Part shown: in pieces, positions 37,268 to 47,426 of the stretch
Layout of the letters: each line of letters starts with the position of its first letter
Numbering within the stretch: the stretch's first letter is position 1
Assembly: GCF_003590335.1 (NCBI RefSeq)
Contig: NZ_MIET01000034.1
Coordinates: forward strand, 1-64,000
From: Pseudoalteromonas sp. MSK9-3
GTDB taxonomy: Bacteria > Pseudomonadota > Gammaproteobacteria > Enterobacterales > Alteromonadaceae
Direction of reading: 5' to 3'
Length of the DNA: 64,000 bases
Notes under the pieces: model-generated
Database searches by the model: none
What the model was told of the DNA's origin: nothing
What the model saw: the letters and a program-made list of their open reading frames with translations, nothing else
Translations under genes and position numbers: made by a program

Positions 37268-38281
37268 TTGCGAATTTTAGGTATTGAATCATCATGTGAT
37301 GAGACTGGAATTGCTATTTATGACGATGAACAAGGCTTGCTTGCACATCAGTTATACAGTCAAGTCAAAGTACATGCTGATTATGGTGGTGTTGTACCTG
37401 AGCTTGCTTCTCGTGATCATGTTAGAAAAACGATCCCCCTAATTGAAGCTGCATTTAAACAAGCTGGATGTGGTCCAGAGTCGTTGGATGGTGTGGCTTA
37501 TACGGCAGGGCCTGGTTTGGTGGGCGCATTGTTAGTGGGTACCTCTATTGGGCGTTCAATGGCATTTGGTTGGGGGATCCCCGCAGTGGCTGTGCATCAT
37601 ATGGAAGGGCACTTACTGGCGCCGATGCTAGAAGAAGAGCAACCAGAATTTCCGTTTGTGGCATTGCTTGTATCGGGTGGTCACACCATGATGGTTAAAG
37701 TGACCGGTATTGGCGAGTATGAAGTGCTAGGTGAATCGGTTGACGATGCCGCGGGAGAGGCTTTTGATAAAACAGCTAAATTACTTGGGCTTGATTACCC
37801 TGGTGGTCCGCGTTTAGCGAAGCTTGCTGAACAAGGTATTGCAAAGAAGTTTGTATTTCCGAGACCGATGACTGATAAACCTGGGCTTGATTTTAGTTTT
37901 AGTGGCTTAAAAACGGCTGCTGCTAATACCATTCGCTCTGAAGGTGATGACTTACAAACCAAAGCAGATATAGCGCATGCTTTTCAAACTGCGGTAATAG
38001 ATACACTCGCAATAAAATGCAAAAGGGCGTTGAAGCAAACCGGTATAAAAAGTTTAGTTATTGCAGGAGGGGTGAGCGCGAATGTGGAGCTGCGCGACAA
38101 GCTGGAGCGAGTCATGCAAGGCATGCAGGGGAAAGTCTATTATCCGCGTACGGAGTTTTGTACTGACAATGGCGCAATGATTGCTTTTGCGGGAATGCAG
38201 CGTTTAAAAGCGAAACAGTTCGCACCGTTAGATATGAAGACTCAACCACGTTGGCCACTTGATAGCTTAAAGCCACTTTAA
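37268..38281 (+). CDS. tsaD: tRNA threonylcarbamoyladenosine transferase TsaD
   Basis: 337 aa with a TTG start preceded by GGTGGGAG; the first residues [11 protein letters not shown] match the family start exactly. ASKHA fold with the metal-binding HHMEGH and [10 protein letters not shown]. With TsaB and TsaE it transfers the threonylcarbamoyl group to A37 of tRNAs reading ANN codons; essential in most bacteria. It overlaps convergent plsY by 4 bp. Confidence 0.98.
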   Translation: MRILGIESSCDETGIAIYDDEQGLLAHQLYSQVKVHADYGGVVPELASRDHVRKTIPLIEAAFKQAGCGPESLDGVAYTAGPGLVGALLVGTSIGRSMAFGWGIPAVAVHHMEGHLLAPMLEEEQPEFPFVALLVSGGHTMMVKVTGIGEYEVLGESVDDAAGEAFDKTAKLLGLDYPGGPRLAKLAEQGIAKKFVFPRPMTDKPGLDFSFSGLKTAAANTIRSEGDDLQTKADIAHAFQTAVIDTLAIKCKRALKQTGIKSLVIAGGVSANVELRDKLERVMQGMQGKVYYPRTEFCTDNGAMIAFAGMQRLKAKQFAPLDMKTQPRWPLDSLKPL

Positions 38282-38865
38282 TTTTTTTTCTTACCGACTT
38301 TAGGCTCTTGACCTTTTAAGAGCCTTGCAATGTTGGCTCTATGCCGCACGATGATCAAGACGGTTAAAAAGCTCACCGGAATGGTGTATATCGGTTTGAT
38401 CAACCATGTGTATAGCGGTGCAGCGGTTACCGTAATGATCGCCGCTAAAGAGGCATAACGCGTCAGCCAAAGTACACATAGCCATGTAGCAATGAGCATC
38501 CCACCCAAAGACAGGCCAATAGGTAGCAATGCGCCAAATGCAGTAGCAACGGCTTTACCACCATTAAAGTGGAAGAAAATGGGGTAAATGTGACCTAAAC
38601 AGGCAGCCACAGCCACGGCGCCTAACCAAACGGGTTCAATTTCTAAAAAGTAAGCACCCCATACAGGAATAGTTCCTTTTAAAATATCAAAAATAAGTAC
38701 TAATGCCGCAGGTAACTTCCCCCCAAGCCTGAGCACGTTTGTTGCCCCTGGATTATTTGACCCTGCAAATCGGGGATCGGCTAAACCAAATACCTGACAA
38801 ACGAGTACAGCTGACGAAATTGAGCCAATTAAGTACGCACAAATACAGATTAAACTAACTAACAC
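38278..38865 (-). CDS. plsY: Glycerol-3-phosphate acyltransferase PlsY
   Basis: 195 aa membrane protein with five or more hydrophobic helices and the PlsY loops [26 protein letters not shown] and [16 protein letters not shown]. It acylates glycerol 3-phosphate from acyl-phosphate in the inner membrane. Divergent from folB, convergent with tsaD, a common gammaproteobacterial layout. Confidence 0.97.
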   Translation of the reverse strand: MLVSLICICAYLIGSISSAVLVCQVFGLADPRFAGSNNPGATNVLRLGGKLPAALVLIFDILKGTIPVWGAYFLEIEPVWLGAVAVAACLGHIYPIFFHFNGGKAVATAFGALLPIGLSLGGMLIATWLCVLWLTRYASLAAIITVTAAPLYTWLIKPIYTIPVSFLTVLIIVRHRANIARLLKGQEPKVGKKKN

Positions 38866-38977
38866 ACGTTTCCTTATTTTGTCTTACTAAGTTTTGGGCT
38901 ATGATCGAACGTTGTTGTAGGTTGGTTTAAAGCAAAAAAACAACCTTAATTTGAGTTACGTCACCGCTGGAGTATGA

Positions 38978-39331
38978 ATGGATAAGGTCTATATCTCACA
39001 ACTACACGTCGAAACCATAATAGGAGTTTACGACTTTGAGAAGGAAAGTAAACAAAGCTTGTACTTTGATATTGAGATGTTGACCGATATTTCGGCTGCA
39101 GCTCAATCAGATGATATTAGCTTGGCAGTGGATTATGCCAAAGTGAGTGAGCGTGTTATTGCGCATACAATCAGTAAACCAGTAGAATTATTAGAAACAT
39201 TAGTTGAGCAACTCGCGGCGATTATTTTAGCTGAATTTAATGTAGTCCAAGTGTCTATTTGCGTCAGTAAACCGGCAGCGGTGCCTGCAGCTAAAACTGT
39301 TGGTGTGGAAATTACACGGAAAAAGAAATAA
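38978..39331 (+). CDS. folB: Dihydroneopterin aldolase
   Basis: 117 aa with the FolB start DKVYISQLHVETIIGVYDFEKESKQ, including the catalytic-site Glu, and SVCVSKP-like C-terminal strands ending KPAAVPAAKTVGVEI. It forms 6-hydroxymethyl-dihydropterin for folate synthesis. folK starts 2 bp after its stop, so the product passes to the next enzyme of the same operon. Confidence 0.96.
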   Translation: MDKVYISQLHVETIIGVYDFEKESKQSLYFDIEMLTDISAAAQSDDISLAVDYAKVSERVIAHTISKPVELLETLVEQLAAIILAEFNVVQVSICVSKPAAVPAAKTVGVEITRKKK

Positions 39332-39333
39332 CA

Positions 39334-39822
39334 ATGGCGCAGATTTATATTAGTTTGGGCTCTAACGTCAATAAAGAACATAACCTAGCCGTGGGCTTAA
39401 ATACACTCTTAACGTATTTTCCTAATAGTATTCATTCGAGTGTTTATGAAAGCGAGGCGGTTGGTTTTGCTGGGAGTAATTTTTATAACTCCGTGCTCGG
39501 TGCGCACACAGATATGGCATTAGATGACGTCTGTCTACTTTTAAAGCGTATTGAGTTAGAGAATGGCAGAACACGGCAAGATAAAAAGTTCAGCCCTCGT
39601 ACATTAGATTTAGATTTATTGTTTTATGATGATGTCGTGTGCGACAGCCCCGCGCAGTTACCTCGAGATGAAGTCGTTAAAAATGCGTTTGTTTTGTTGC
39701 CTTTGCAGGAAATAGCCGCTGATTTTTATCATCCGACAGAGCAGAAAACAATACAAGAAATCTATCGGGGTTATCACAACCCACAACAAAAACTATGGAA
39801 AGTGGAGTTTGAGTCGCAATGA
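39334..39822 (+). CDS. folK: 6-hydroxymethyl-7,8-dihydropterin pyrophosphokinase
   Basis: 162 aa HPPK with ISLGSNV at the start and [14 protein letters not shown], whose Asp pair binds magnesium-ATP. It adds pyrophosphate to the FolB product. Its end overlaps uppP by 4 bp (ATGA). Confidence 0.96.
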   Translation: MAQIYISLGSNVNKEHNLAVGLNTLLTYFPNSIHSSVYESEAVGFAGSNFYNSVLGAHTDMALDDVCLLLKRIELENGRTRQDKKFSPRTLDLDLLFYDDVVCDSPAQLPRDEVVKNAFVLLPLQEIAADFYHPTEQKTIQEIYRGYHNPQQKLWKVEFESQ

Positions 39823-40622
39823 GTCTGATTGAAATTATTGTATTGGCTTTGGTTCAGGGGTTAACCGAGTTTTTACCTATATCTAGTTCTGCACATTTAA
39901 TTTTGCCATCGCAATTATTAGGTTGGCAAGATCAAGGTACAGCATTTGATGTTGCTGTTCATGTGGGGACGCTTGTCGCCGTTATCATTTATTTTCGTAA
40001 GGAAGTCGGTGAAATATTAAATGCATGGTTTAAGTCATTTGGTCAGCAAGGCCAAACAGAAGATAGCCAACTTGGCTGGTGGATTCTATTAGCGACTATT
40101 CCTTCGTTGATCATCGGCTATTTGTGCAAAGATCTTGTAGAAGTATACTCTCGTAACGCTTACATTATTGCCACGACTACCATCGTTTTTGGTTTGTTAC
40201 TGTGGTACGCAGACGTCAAAGCTAAGCAGATAAAAACGCTTTACCAACTCAACTGGGTCAGCGCATTATTAATAGGCTTATCGCAAGTTGTCGCAATGTT
40301 GTTCCCAGGTACATCGCGTTCAGGGATCACCATGACTGTGGGACTATTGATGGGCCTAAATAAACAAAGTGCGGCACGGTTTTCCTTTTTAATGTCAATC
40401 CCTGTCATTGCAGCGGCAGGCTCTTACTATATTTTTAAGTTAGCATCTTCAGATGAAATCATCGACTGGAACGCCATACTGCTGGGTTCTGTATTGTCTT
40501 TTGTTTCTGCGTATTTTTGTATTCACTTTTTCCTAAAGGTAATAGAGCGAATGGGCATGATGCCATTTGTTGTTTATAGATTACTATTAGGGCTTGGTTT
40601 GTTTGCATTTTTGCTGTTATAG
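39819..40622 (+). CDS. uppP: Undecaprenyl-diphosphatase
   Basis: 267 aa multi-pass membrane enzyme of the BacA/UppP family: [15 protein letters not shown] and [12 protein letters not shown] are the two catalytic motifs. It recycles the undecaprenyl carrier for cell-wall and LPS synthesis. Last gene of folB-folK-uppP. The 250 bp to the next terminator hold no convincing gene. Confidence 0.97.
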   Translation: MSLIEIIVLALVQGLTEFLPISSSAHLILPSQLLGWQDQGTAFDVAVHVGTLVAVIIYFRKEVGEILNAWFKSFGQQGQTEDSQLGWWILLATIPSLIIGYLCKDLVEVYSRNAYIIATTTIVFGLLLWYADVKAKQIKTLYQLNWVSALLIGLSQVVAMLFPGTSRSGITMTVGLLMGLNKQSAARFSFLMSIPVIAAAGSYYIFKLASSDEIIDWNAILLGSVLSFVSAYFCIHFFLKVIERMGMMPFVVYRLLLGLGLFAFLLL

Positions 40623-40872
40623 CGGTTAATGATGTATTTTACTTCGAGTTGTCTTGTTAATATGGGTATGAGGGAGCTGGTACCAACTGACTTATTTGAG
40701 TTGAGGAAGCGAAGAAGGAATTTATAGCTTGCTCTGCGAATGTCGCTTTGAGCTGAGCGTGGTAAAGTCATTTTAGCTTACTTGAATGCGATAAGCTGCG
40801 AAAGGCTAGGGAAGCTCACACCAGTATGATGGTTTATCTCGCGTTTCGGCTTTTTCTTATGCTTAAAATAAT

Positions 40873-40902
40873 AAAAAACGCCTCAAGTGAGGCGTTTTTT
40901 TG
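40873..40902. terminator. Bidirectional intrinsic terminator
   Basis: AAAAACGCCTC and GAGGCGTTTTT around AAGT, with A and T runs on both sides. It lies between convergent uppP and the TonB receptor gene, and serves mainly the latter, 23 bp past its stop. Confidence 0.93.
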
Positions 40903-40924
40903 TTCTTACAATTCTAATGAGTAA

Positions 40925-43738
40925 TTAAAACTGTAAGTTATATTCTAAAGTAAACTGACGTCCAATAATGATTGTGCTACCTGGGTAGGCACCATTATCA
41001 AAATAAGGGCTATCATTTTCAGATTCATCATATCGAGCTCGAGAATTTCTTAAGTTAATAACACCAAAGCGGATATTCGAGTCATCATTGATAAAGTAGT
41101 TAACACCTAAGTTATAGTTGAACCAAGGTGCATAACGGCGCTTTTCTACTTGTGTCCAGTCATCTTCATCAACATCATTTGGTAAAGAGCCATAACGTTG
41201 TTGCTCTAGCGTAACTCTCCAATCATCAATAGAATAAGTGATGCGATTGGTCATTTTTGAGCGGAATTCGTTGTTGTCTTTATAATCTTCTCGATAATCA
41301 ACGTTGACTTCATCACCAGTAAATTCTTGATTCTTCGTTTGAAGTACGTGTGAATAGTCAGATCTGAAAGCAACTGAACCATATTTGTTTAAATCGTATT
41401 CATAGCTGATAGATAAGTCAAAACCAGTTTGCTCACGCATTGCGGCGTTGATAAAGCTAGAGCTAATAGAGTCTACTTTGTATGACGAGCTTAAGCCATT
41501 GGCTGGATTACGATCGATACGCGCATAAATAGACTGACAGAATTCACTGTTTCCATCTTTTGCACCATTTAAGCAATCACGCTCAGCTTCCATGATACGA
41601 CGATTAGGGTAAGAACGAACAGCATCTTCCATCAAGATACGGTACAGATCAAACGTCATGTTAAATGAGTCTGTTGGCTGCCAGACTAAACCAAGCGTTA
41701 ATGATTCACCAGTCTCTTCAGTTAGGCGCTTTTCACCTGATTGAATGCTGAATGCTGTGTACTGCATATTGAAATCGTCAGTACATGTTTTTGTTAAGCT
41801 TGCAATGTCTGCATTTGGAATTAAAACACCGCCTGGGTTGTTGGCATTGATAGCACGACAAGATGCAGCTAGCGCTTCATCTTCTACAGTGCTGTAAGAG
41901 CCTGATGGGTCTTTGAATACATTATGTAAGTCTGGTGCGCGGAATGTTGTTCCCCAGTTGGCTCGCAGTAATACTTCTTCAGTTGGACGGTATGCTACAC
42001 CAACTTGATACGTCGGAGCCCCGTTCACATCAGTTTCATCGTTGTATCTGTCGTAACGAGCTGCAAGGTCTACTGTCAATTGTTCTGTGACAGGTATTGA
42101 GAACTCAAGTGCCAATGCAGATCTAGAGCGCTCGCCTTCCCCTTCAGTACCTGTTAGTCCAGCCCAACCTTGACCTTCTTTTTTCAGTGTTCGAGGGTTA
42201 ACATTTATATCGTATTCTGACTTTTCATATTCAACTAACGCTGAAAACGCGATAAAACCAGCTGGAAGCTCGTATAGGTCACCAGTGACGTTTGAACCTA
42301 AAGTCAAAACACTGGCACTAGATTCTGAATCATTTAAACCGAATACTTGATCAAAGTTATCAGAATTAAGAGGTTGCCACCAGTTATCCCAATTTATAGA
42401 GGCTGCACCGGTACTTTCGTCATAGTTAACAAAGTAGTCAGATGCTGTTTCTTTTTTCGCTTTATAGCCTGTTTGTGTATCGTCAGTACGGCTATATGAA
42501 ACGTATGATTCGTAGTAATAATCTTCAAAAATTGCACCTGTAAATGATAAAGATGCAGTTAGCATTGACTCATCATATAACGATGCTTTTTTATTACCTA
42601 ATTCGTCATCTTGCCATGTTCTTGTAAGGTAATGATATTGACCATCTTCCGTCTGGAAGTAACCATTACTCTGGGTAATTTCATCACGCAAGAAACGCGA
42701 GTCCCAAAATGCAGAGCCTACAGAAGAGCTTTTTGAAGTCCAATATAGAATGTCTGTGCGTACTTGATGATCTGAGTTTAGTTCATAAGTACCTGTTGCA
42801 TAAATTGAAGAGTTCTTTCTATCGTTAATGACTGAGTTATTACCCGAAACTGGGTTACTACAGTAATACCCACGAGATTCACGGTTTGCATATTGTAGGT
42901 TATCAAATTGATTACAAACCTCTGCCGTAGGGTCAATATATTGCCAACCGTCGCTATACTGCATAGCCATAAGAGAGCGAGGCATTGCAATTGCGTATTC
43001 TTTATAATCTTCAAGCTTAGCAGGGTTATCAAAGCGGCTATCTAACCAATCACGCTGGTTTTCAAAAAGCATATCTTGATTAGAGTGGTCAAGTGCTAGC
43101 GTCCAAGAGAAATCATCGTGTTGGCCACCGGTAACAAATGATATTTGACGGTTATATGCATCGCCTTGATCTGATGAACTGCCTTTGATATTTAGGGTAT
43201 TGTCTTCAACGCCGCTTTTAGTGATGATATTCATTACACCTGCGATTGCATCTGAACCATAAATAGCCGAGCTACCGCCTGTTACAATATCGATACGTTC
43301 AATAGCTGCAAAAGGTATTGAAGCTAAATTAAACACATTACTTTCACCATTGAATGCGCGCGGGTAATTTGCAACACGTTTGCCATTTAGAAGTACTAGA
43401 CTTCTGTTCGCACCTAGGCCACGAAAGTTAACTGTTTCAGCATTTTGAGTGAAGCCACTCATTGTTTGCCCTTGAGTTGATCCCGTTGCTGAGCTTAAAG
43501 ACTGTACGGCATCATAAGCATTGTTGAAGCCTTTGTCTTTTAAGTCTGCTGCAGTGATTGATAAAACAGGAGCAGGGCCTTCCATATCAGTTCGTTTGAT
43601 TCGAGAACCAGTGACTTGAATTCGCTCTACTTTTTTCGCTTCGTCGGTGTCATTTGCCATTGCAGCTGAACCTGATACCGCGCCAGTCAATAGTGCTGCT
43701 TTGATACCCACAGCTAATAGATTTAACTTCTTCAACAT
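40925..43738 (-). CDS. TonB-dependent receptor (large)
   Basis: 937 aa. Signal peptide to about residue 28 (GSAAMA-ND), TonB-box-like VERIQVTGSRI, plug with NFRGLGANRSLVLLNGKRV and IDIVTGGSSAIYGSDAIAGVMNIIT, then a large barrel ending in EYNLQF with a terminal Phe. This plug type is common among Alteromonadales receptors for peptides or glycans; the ligand is not readable. AAAGG precedes the ATG. No partner genes adjoin it. Confidence 0.95.
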   Translation of the reverse strand: MLKKLNLLAVGIKAALLTGAVSGSAAMANDTDEAKKVERIQVTGSRIKRTDMEGPAPVLSITAADLKDKGFNNAYDAVQSLSSATGSTQGQTMSGFTQNAETVNFRGLGANRSLVLLNGKRVANYPRAFNGESNVFNLASIPFAAIERIDIVTGGSSAIYGSDAIAGVMNIITKSGVEDNTLNIKGSSSDQGDAYNRQISFVTGGQHDDFSWTLALDHSNQDMLFENQRDWLDSRFDNPAKLEDYKEYAIAMPRSLMAMQYSDGWQYIDPTAEVCNQFDNLQYANRESRGYYCSNPVSGNNSVINDRKNSSIYATGTYELNSDHQVRTDILYWTSKSSSVGSAFWDSRFLRDEITQSNGYFQTEDGQYHYLTRTWQDDELGNKKASLYDESMLTASLSFTGAIFEDYYYESYVSYSRTDDTQTGYKAKKETASDYFVNYDESTGAASINWDNWWQPLNSDNFDQVFGLNDSESSASVLTLGSNVTGDLYELPAGFIAFSALVEYEKSEYDINVNPRTLKKEGQGWAGLTGTEGEGERSRSALALEFSIPVTEQLTVDLAARYDRYNDETDVNGAPTYQVGVAYRPTEEVLLRANWGTTFRAPDLHNVFKDPSGSYSTVEDEALAASCRAINANNPGGVLIPNADIASLTKTCTDDFNMQYTAFSIQSGEKRLTEETGESLTLGLVWQPTDSFNMTFDLYRILMEDAVRSYPNRRIMEAERDCLNGAKDGNSEFCQSIYARIDRNPANGLSSSYKVDSISSSFINAAMREQTGFDLSISYEYDLNKYGSVAFRSDYSHVLQTKNQEFTGDEVNVDYREDYKDNNEFRSKMTNRITYSIDDWRVTLEQQRYGSLPNDVDEDDWTQVEKRRYAPWFNYNLGVNYFINDDSNIRFGVINLRNSRARYDESENDSPYFDNGAYPGSTIIIGRQFTLEYNLQF

Positions 43739-44171
43739 AAGACCTTTTTCAATTGTTGTTACGGACCACCCTTACCTTTGTAAGTGCGGTTATATTTATG
43801 CAGCATTTTTAACACATCTAAATGTAACAAGTGGGACTTTGGGGTTTGTTAGTTTTGTTTCTAATTTGTGGATAATGTTTATGAATATTTTTATTTTTGG
43901 TTTTTTCTTATTTTCACTGGTTATAAGGCAGTGATCTACTGTACTTAATACTTTACGGTGGGTGTTTTTTTATTTGTATGTTAGTGGTTATGTTAATTGA
44001 GTTTCCATAAAAGAAACAAAAACTCAAACTATTAGTCTGATTAACCTCCTTTAATGTAGTTGCTATGTTATCAAGTGATTAATTGTGTTGTTTCTTTTTT
44101 GTTCGTTCGGGTTTTTTTATGGCTTAAGGGAACTTTTTGAGCTCCCCCTTAATTTAAACGAGCGGTCACGC
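43739..44171. other. Intergenic region, no gene found
   Basis: 433 bp of AT-rich DNA between the receptor start and the cca stop. It must hold the receptor promoter, but I could not single out a convincing -35/-10 pair. A weak dyad TTAAGGG/CCCTTAA near 44125-44153 lies where cca transcription should end, but has no T run on that strand. Confidence 0.6.
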
Positions 44172-45278
44172 TTATAGAGTGAGTGTATGGGTTATTTGAG
44201 ACAATCGTTCTTCATCTAGCTGGCTTTTAATTTCTGAGCCAGAAAATCCCTTAGCAATGATGGCTTGGGCACTGATAGAACGGGTGTTTTGAGCAATGCT
44301 CTTCAGTCTATTGCTTTGGCTTTTTTCAAACCCGACTGTAAAACGCATTATATTAATAAGCAATTCGAAGCGCTCTGGCCGTCGCCAAAGGTCAATTTTG
44401 TTAAATAGCTTTAATAGGTCTTTAGGCGAGGGTGATGTTATTAATGAGGGCGCATGTTCACAATAATCTCTTAATGCAATAGCATACTTACTGGGGATTT
44501 TGAGAGTTTGCTCTATTCCTGTGAGTTTAGTTAAACATGCGTGTTGAAGCCATAAACAAAATAAAATCACTTTATAGTTTGGATCTGACTTTGGTACTTG
44601 AGTTAATTGGTTTTTTAGTTTTTGATGAGCTTCGTCACCCCACTGTACTAATAATGGCTGAACATCATTTAAGGCATTTAGATGAGATAATACCGTTGTG
44701 AAAACCTCAATAGCGCCATCCCCTAAGCTTTTTTCTATTTCTAGCCATACACGCTCTTGTGTTAGCGTTTTTAGTTCTCCTTGCTGTACCATGTTTTTCA
44801 TCAGCATCATTGTTTCATCGGCAATGCAAAACCCTAAGTAGTGATAACGTGCTGCGAATCGTGCGACGCGTAAAACCCTTAATGGGTCTTCGCAAAACGC
44901 GGGGCCTACATGACGCAGTATTTTGTTGTTTAGATCTTGTTGGCCATTATAAGGGTCAATTAAAGTACCGTTATCGGCTTGAGCTATTGCATTCACCGTT
45001 AAATCGCGTCGATATAAATCTTGCTCTAGGGTGATAGTCGGCTCAAAATCACAAATAAAACCACCGTAGCCTTGGCCACTTTTTCGTTCTGTTCGTGCTA
45101 GGGCATATTCATCTTGACTGACAGGGTGTAAAAAGACGGGGAAATCTTTGCCTACTTGTTTGTACCCTAAGGCTATCATCTTTGCAGGGGTTGACCCAAC
45201 CACAACATAGTCTCTTTCAACGATTGGGCGGTCCAGTAGTGCATCACGTACAGCACCTCCCACTAAATATACTTTCAT
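44172..45278 (-). CDS. cca: CCA tRNA nucleotidyltransferase
   Basis: 368 aa class II enzyme: LVGGAVRDALLDRP, ERDYVVVGSTP, RRDLTVNAIA and DPLRVLRVARFAARY. It adds or repairs the CCA end of tRNA. E. coli Cca is about 412 aa with a C-terminal HD phosphodiesterase domain; this protein is shorter and I see no HD motif, so it is probably nucleotidyltransferase only. Divergent from the gspA-like gene. Confidence 0.95.
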   Translation of the reverse strand: MKVYLVGGAVRDALLDRPIVERDYVVVGSTPAKMIALGYKQVGKDFPVFLHPVSQDEYALARTERKSGQGYGGFICDFEPTITLEQDLYRRDLTVNAIAQADNGTLIDPYNGQQDLNNKILRHVGPAFCEDPLRVLRVARFAARYHYLGFCIADETMMLMKNMVQQGELKTLTQERVWLEIEKSLGDGAIEVFTTVLSHLNALNDVQPLLVQWGDEAHQKLKNQLTQVPKSDPNYKVILFCLWLQHACLTKLTGIEQTLKIPSKYAIALRDYCEHAPSLITSPSPKDLLKLFNKIDLWRRPERFELLINIMRFTVGFEKSQSNRLKSIAQNTRSISAQAIIAKGFSGSEIKSQLDEERLSQITHTLTL

Positions 45279-45396
45279 GTTTTCCTCAAATCATACCGTA
45301 GGGGTAAAACTAATTTCACAAAATTGGAAACAAGGTTTTAACTTGTTGGCTTTTTTTGCCATTATAGGGTGCATCATAACAATAAAGAGACGCAAC

Positions 45397-46311
45397 GTGT
45401 ATTTACGCTACTTTGGGTTGAATGAAAAACCCTTTTCGATTGCCCCAAACCCGCAATACTTATTTTTGAGTGATAGACATAAAGAAGCTTTGGCCCATTT
45501 AACCTACGGGTTGGGGGATGCCGGTGGGTTTGTTCTTTTGACTGGGGAAGTCGGTACCGGTAAAACAACAGTAACCCGAAGCATGCTGGCACAATTACCA
45601 GAGAGCACACAAGTTGCTTTTATATTAAACCCTGCGTTATCTGAAATGGAGTTGTTGGCCAGTATTTGTGATGAGCTTTCCATTGACTATGACGCTGAAC
45701 AGGCAACACTCAAGCGTTTAACCGATGTGATTAAAGCACGTTTGTTAGCCAATCATGAGCAAGGTGGCCACACCATGTTGATCATTGATGAGGCTCAACA
45801 TCTTGCACCTGAGGTGCTAGAGCAGCTTAGGTTGTTAACAAATTTAGAAACCGACCATAAAAAGCTGTTGCAAATTGTGTTGGTCGGGCAGCCTGAGCTG
45901 CAACAATTATTGCAGCGTAATGAATTACGACAACTGGCACAGCGGATCACGGCACGGTATCATTTATTACCTCTGAGTGAAGCACAAGTGTTTGCGTATA
46001 TTCAACATCGCTTAAATAAAGCGGGGTGTAAAGCAACGCTGTTCGATCATGATGCTATTGCTTTTATGCATAAAGTAACTGCTGGGATCCCTCGGTTACT
46101 AAACCTGCTTGCTGACCGTTGTTTGTTAGGGGCTTTTTCGGCACAACAACAAGTAGTAAATAAAGTGATTGCAGAGCAAGCTGCACAAGAAGCTTTACCG
46201 CTTGGTTTAGTGCCACAAGAGGCAAGTGCGAAACGCAACTACACGTGGCGTGTTGTTACAGCATTTACGCTGTTGTTCTTCTCAGGTTTTGGCCTGTCAT
46301 ATATCGTATAG
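45397..46311 (+). CDS. GspA/ExeA-type AAA+ ATPase
   Basis: 304 aa from a GTG at 45397 (AAGAGA upstream; family proteins begin YLRYFGLNEKPFSIAPN). Walker A GEVGTGKTT, Walker B MLIIDEAQH and sensor-type LVGQPEL. A single membrane segment closes the protein (about 285-302). ExeA/GspA ATPases, with GspB, help insert the type II secretion secretin through peptidoglycan. The usual C-terminal peptidoglycan-binding domain is missing here. The MshM family is a related alternative, but the following gspB supports GspA. Confidence 0.87.
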   Translation: MYLRYFGLNEKPFSIAPNPQYLFLSDRHKEALAHLTYGLGDAGGFVLLTGEVGTGKTTVTRSMLAQLPESTQVAFILNPALSEMELLASICDELSIDYDAEQATLKRLTDVIKARLLANHEQGGHTMLIIDEAQHLAPEVLEQLRLLTNLETDHKKLLQIVLVGQPELQQLLQRNELRQLAQRITARYHLLPLSEAQVFAYIQHRLNKAGCKATLFDHDAIAFMHKVTAGIPRLLNLLADRCLLGAFSAQQQVVNKVIAEQAAQEALPLGLVPQEASAKRNYTWRVVTAFTLLFFSGFGLSYIV

Positions 46312-46319
46312 TGATAAAA

Positions 46320-47402
46320 ATGTCTTACTTATTTAATGCTTTAAAACAATCAGAAAAAACAGAGAGTTCTGAACAGTCTCATTTAGCTTATCAACATCAA
46401 AAGCAGTTGAACTTTTATCGCCGTTTATCTTTTGGGCTTGGTGGTATTGTGCTTTTTGGTGGTGCAATGGCGGCGGGATTTGTGGCAGGCAAATTTTTAC
46501 AAACATCAACACTGCATAATAGTGAACAGCCTACAGTTGTGACGGAACAGAGTGCTCCCTCAGCACAACCAACCGCGCCTAAAAAAACAGAGCCAACCAG
46601 TAATCCTATGGCTGCGCCCAATCCAGTTCAAGGTGCGGTTAATAACACCGCGAGTGTCGTTAATCAGCCCATGACACAAGGACAGCAACCTATTCAGTAT
46701 CAGTGGGCATCAGTACAAATTGGTGTGGATGTTTCTGGGCAAGCGGTGTACGAGCAGCGTTTGGTGCCGGTTAATGGCCAGTATTTGGGTAGCCCTATGG
46801 CAGTGCCAAGCCAACAGCTGACACAACCTCGCTTGGTACATCCGACTGCTTTACAGCCCAACGTGGTGCGATCGGGTGTGATATTGCAACCTAACGTAGT
46901 TCAGCCACAACTAGTTCAGCAAGGCCTAGTGCAGCAAGGTTTAGTTCAGCAGGGTGTAGTTCAGCCAAGCAGGGCAACCGTAAATGGGAGTAACCAGTAT
47001 CAAGCAGCAGAAAACACCGGGAATAGCGCTATAAAGCCTTACTCTGATCCTGAGCTCGATAATGTATCAGATGAACTCAAAGAGGCGTTTGCACAGGCTG
47101 TTTCTGATACTGAAGGCAACAATAGTGGTGAGGTGATAGCGACAAGTAAAGACTCAGCAAAAGCGGCGCCAATAGAGTTGTTACCAGCAGGTTTGCAAAA
47201 TAGTATTCCGAGATTACGTTATCAAGCCCATATTTATGCAACTGAGGCTGACAAGCGTTGGATAAAGCTTAACAACAGAGAATTGTATGAAGGCGATAGT
47301 ATCGGTGCGCTGCAGTTGTTGGAGATCACGCCGGAGCAAGCGTTGTTTAACTTTGATGGTTATGAATTCACATTAAAAGCGATGCAAGATTGGCCACTGT
47401 GA
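46320..47402 (+). CDS. GspB-like type II secretion accessory protein
   Basis: 360 aa from the ATG at 46320, 8 bp after gspA. Short cytoplasmic start MSYLFNALKQSEK, membrane helix at about 38-62, long Pro/Gln/Val-rich periplasmic linker (about 70-240) and a C-terminal GspB domain (LRYQAHIYATEADKRWIKLN, DGYEFTLKAMQDWPL). GspB pairs with GspA at the inner membrane. The linker contains five 15-bp tandem repeats. Confidence 0.88.
   Translation: MSYLFNALKQSEKTESSEQSHLAYQHQKQLNFYRRLSFGLGGIVLFGGAMAAGFVAGKFLQTSTLHNSEQPTVVTEQSAPSAQPTAPKKTEPTSNPMAAPNPVQGAVNNTASVVNQPMTQGQQPIQYQWASVQIGVDVSGQAVYEQRLVPVNGQYLGSPMAVPSQQLTQPRLVHPTALQPNVVRSGVILQPNVVQPQLVQQGLVQQGLVQQGVVQPSRATVNGSNQYQAAENTGNSAIKPYSDPELDNVSDELKEAFAQAVSDTEGNNSGEVIATSKDSAKAAPIELLPAGLQNSIPRLRYQAHIYATEADKRWIKLNNRELYEGDSIGALQLLEITPEQALFNFDGYEFTLKAMQDWPL
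46896..46970 (+). repeat. 15-bp tandem repeat inside the gspB linker
   Basis: Five units of a degenerate 15-mer such as CTAGTTCAGCAAGGC, coding for V-Q-Q-G-L-like pentapeptides. As 15 is a multiple of 3, copy-number change would keep the frame and alter linker length only. Confidence 0.85.
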
Positions 47403-47426
47403 AATAGCGGGTTAGTCTTACGCTCT

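Noticed and set aside
45277..45396. Longer N terminus for the gspA-like gene
   Set aside because: It would overlap the cca start; family proteins begin at YLRYFGL, just after the GTG at 45397.
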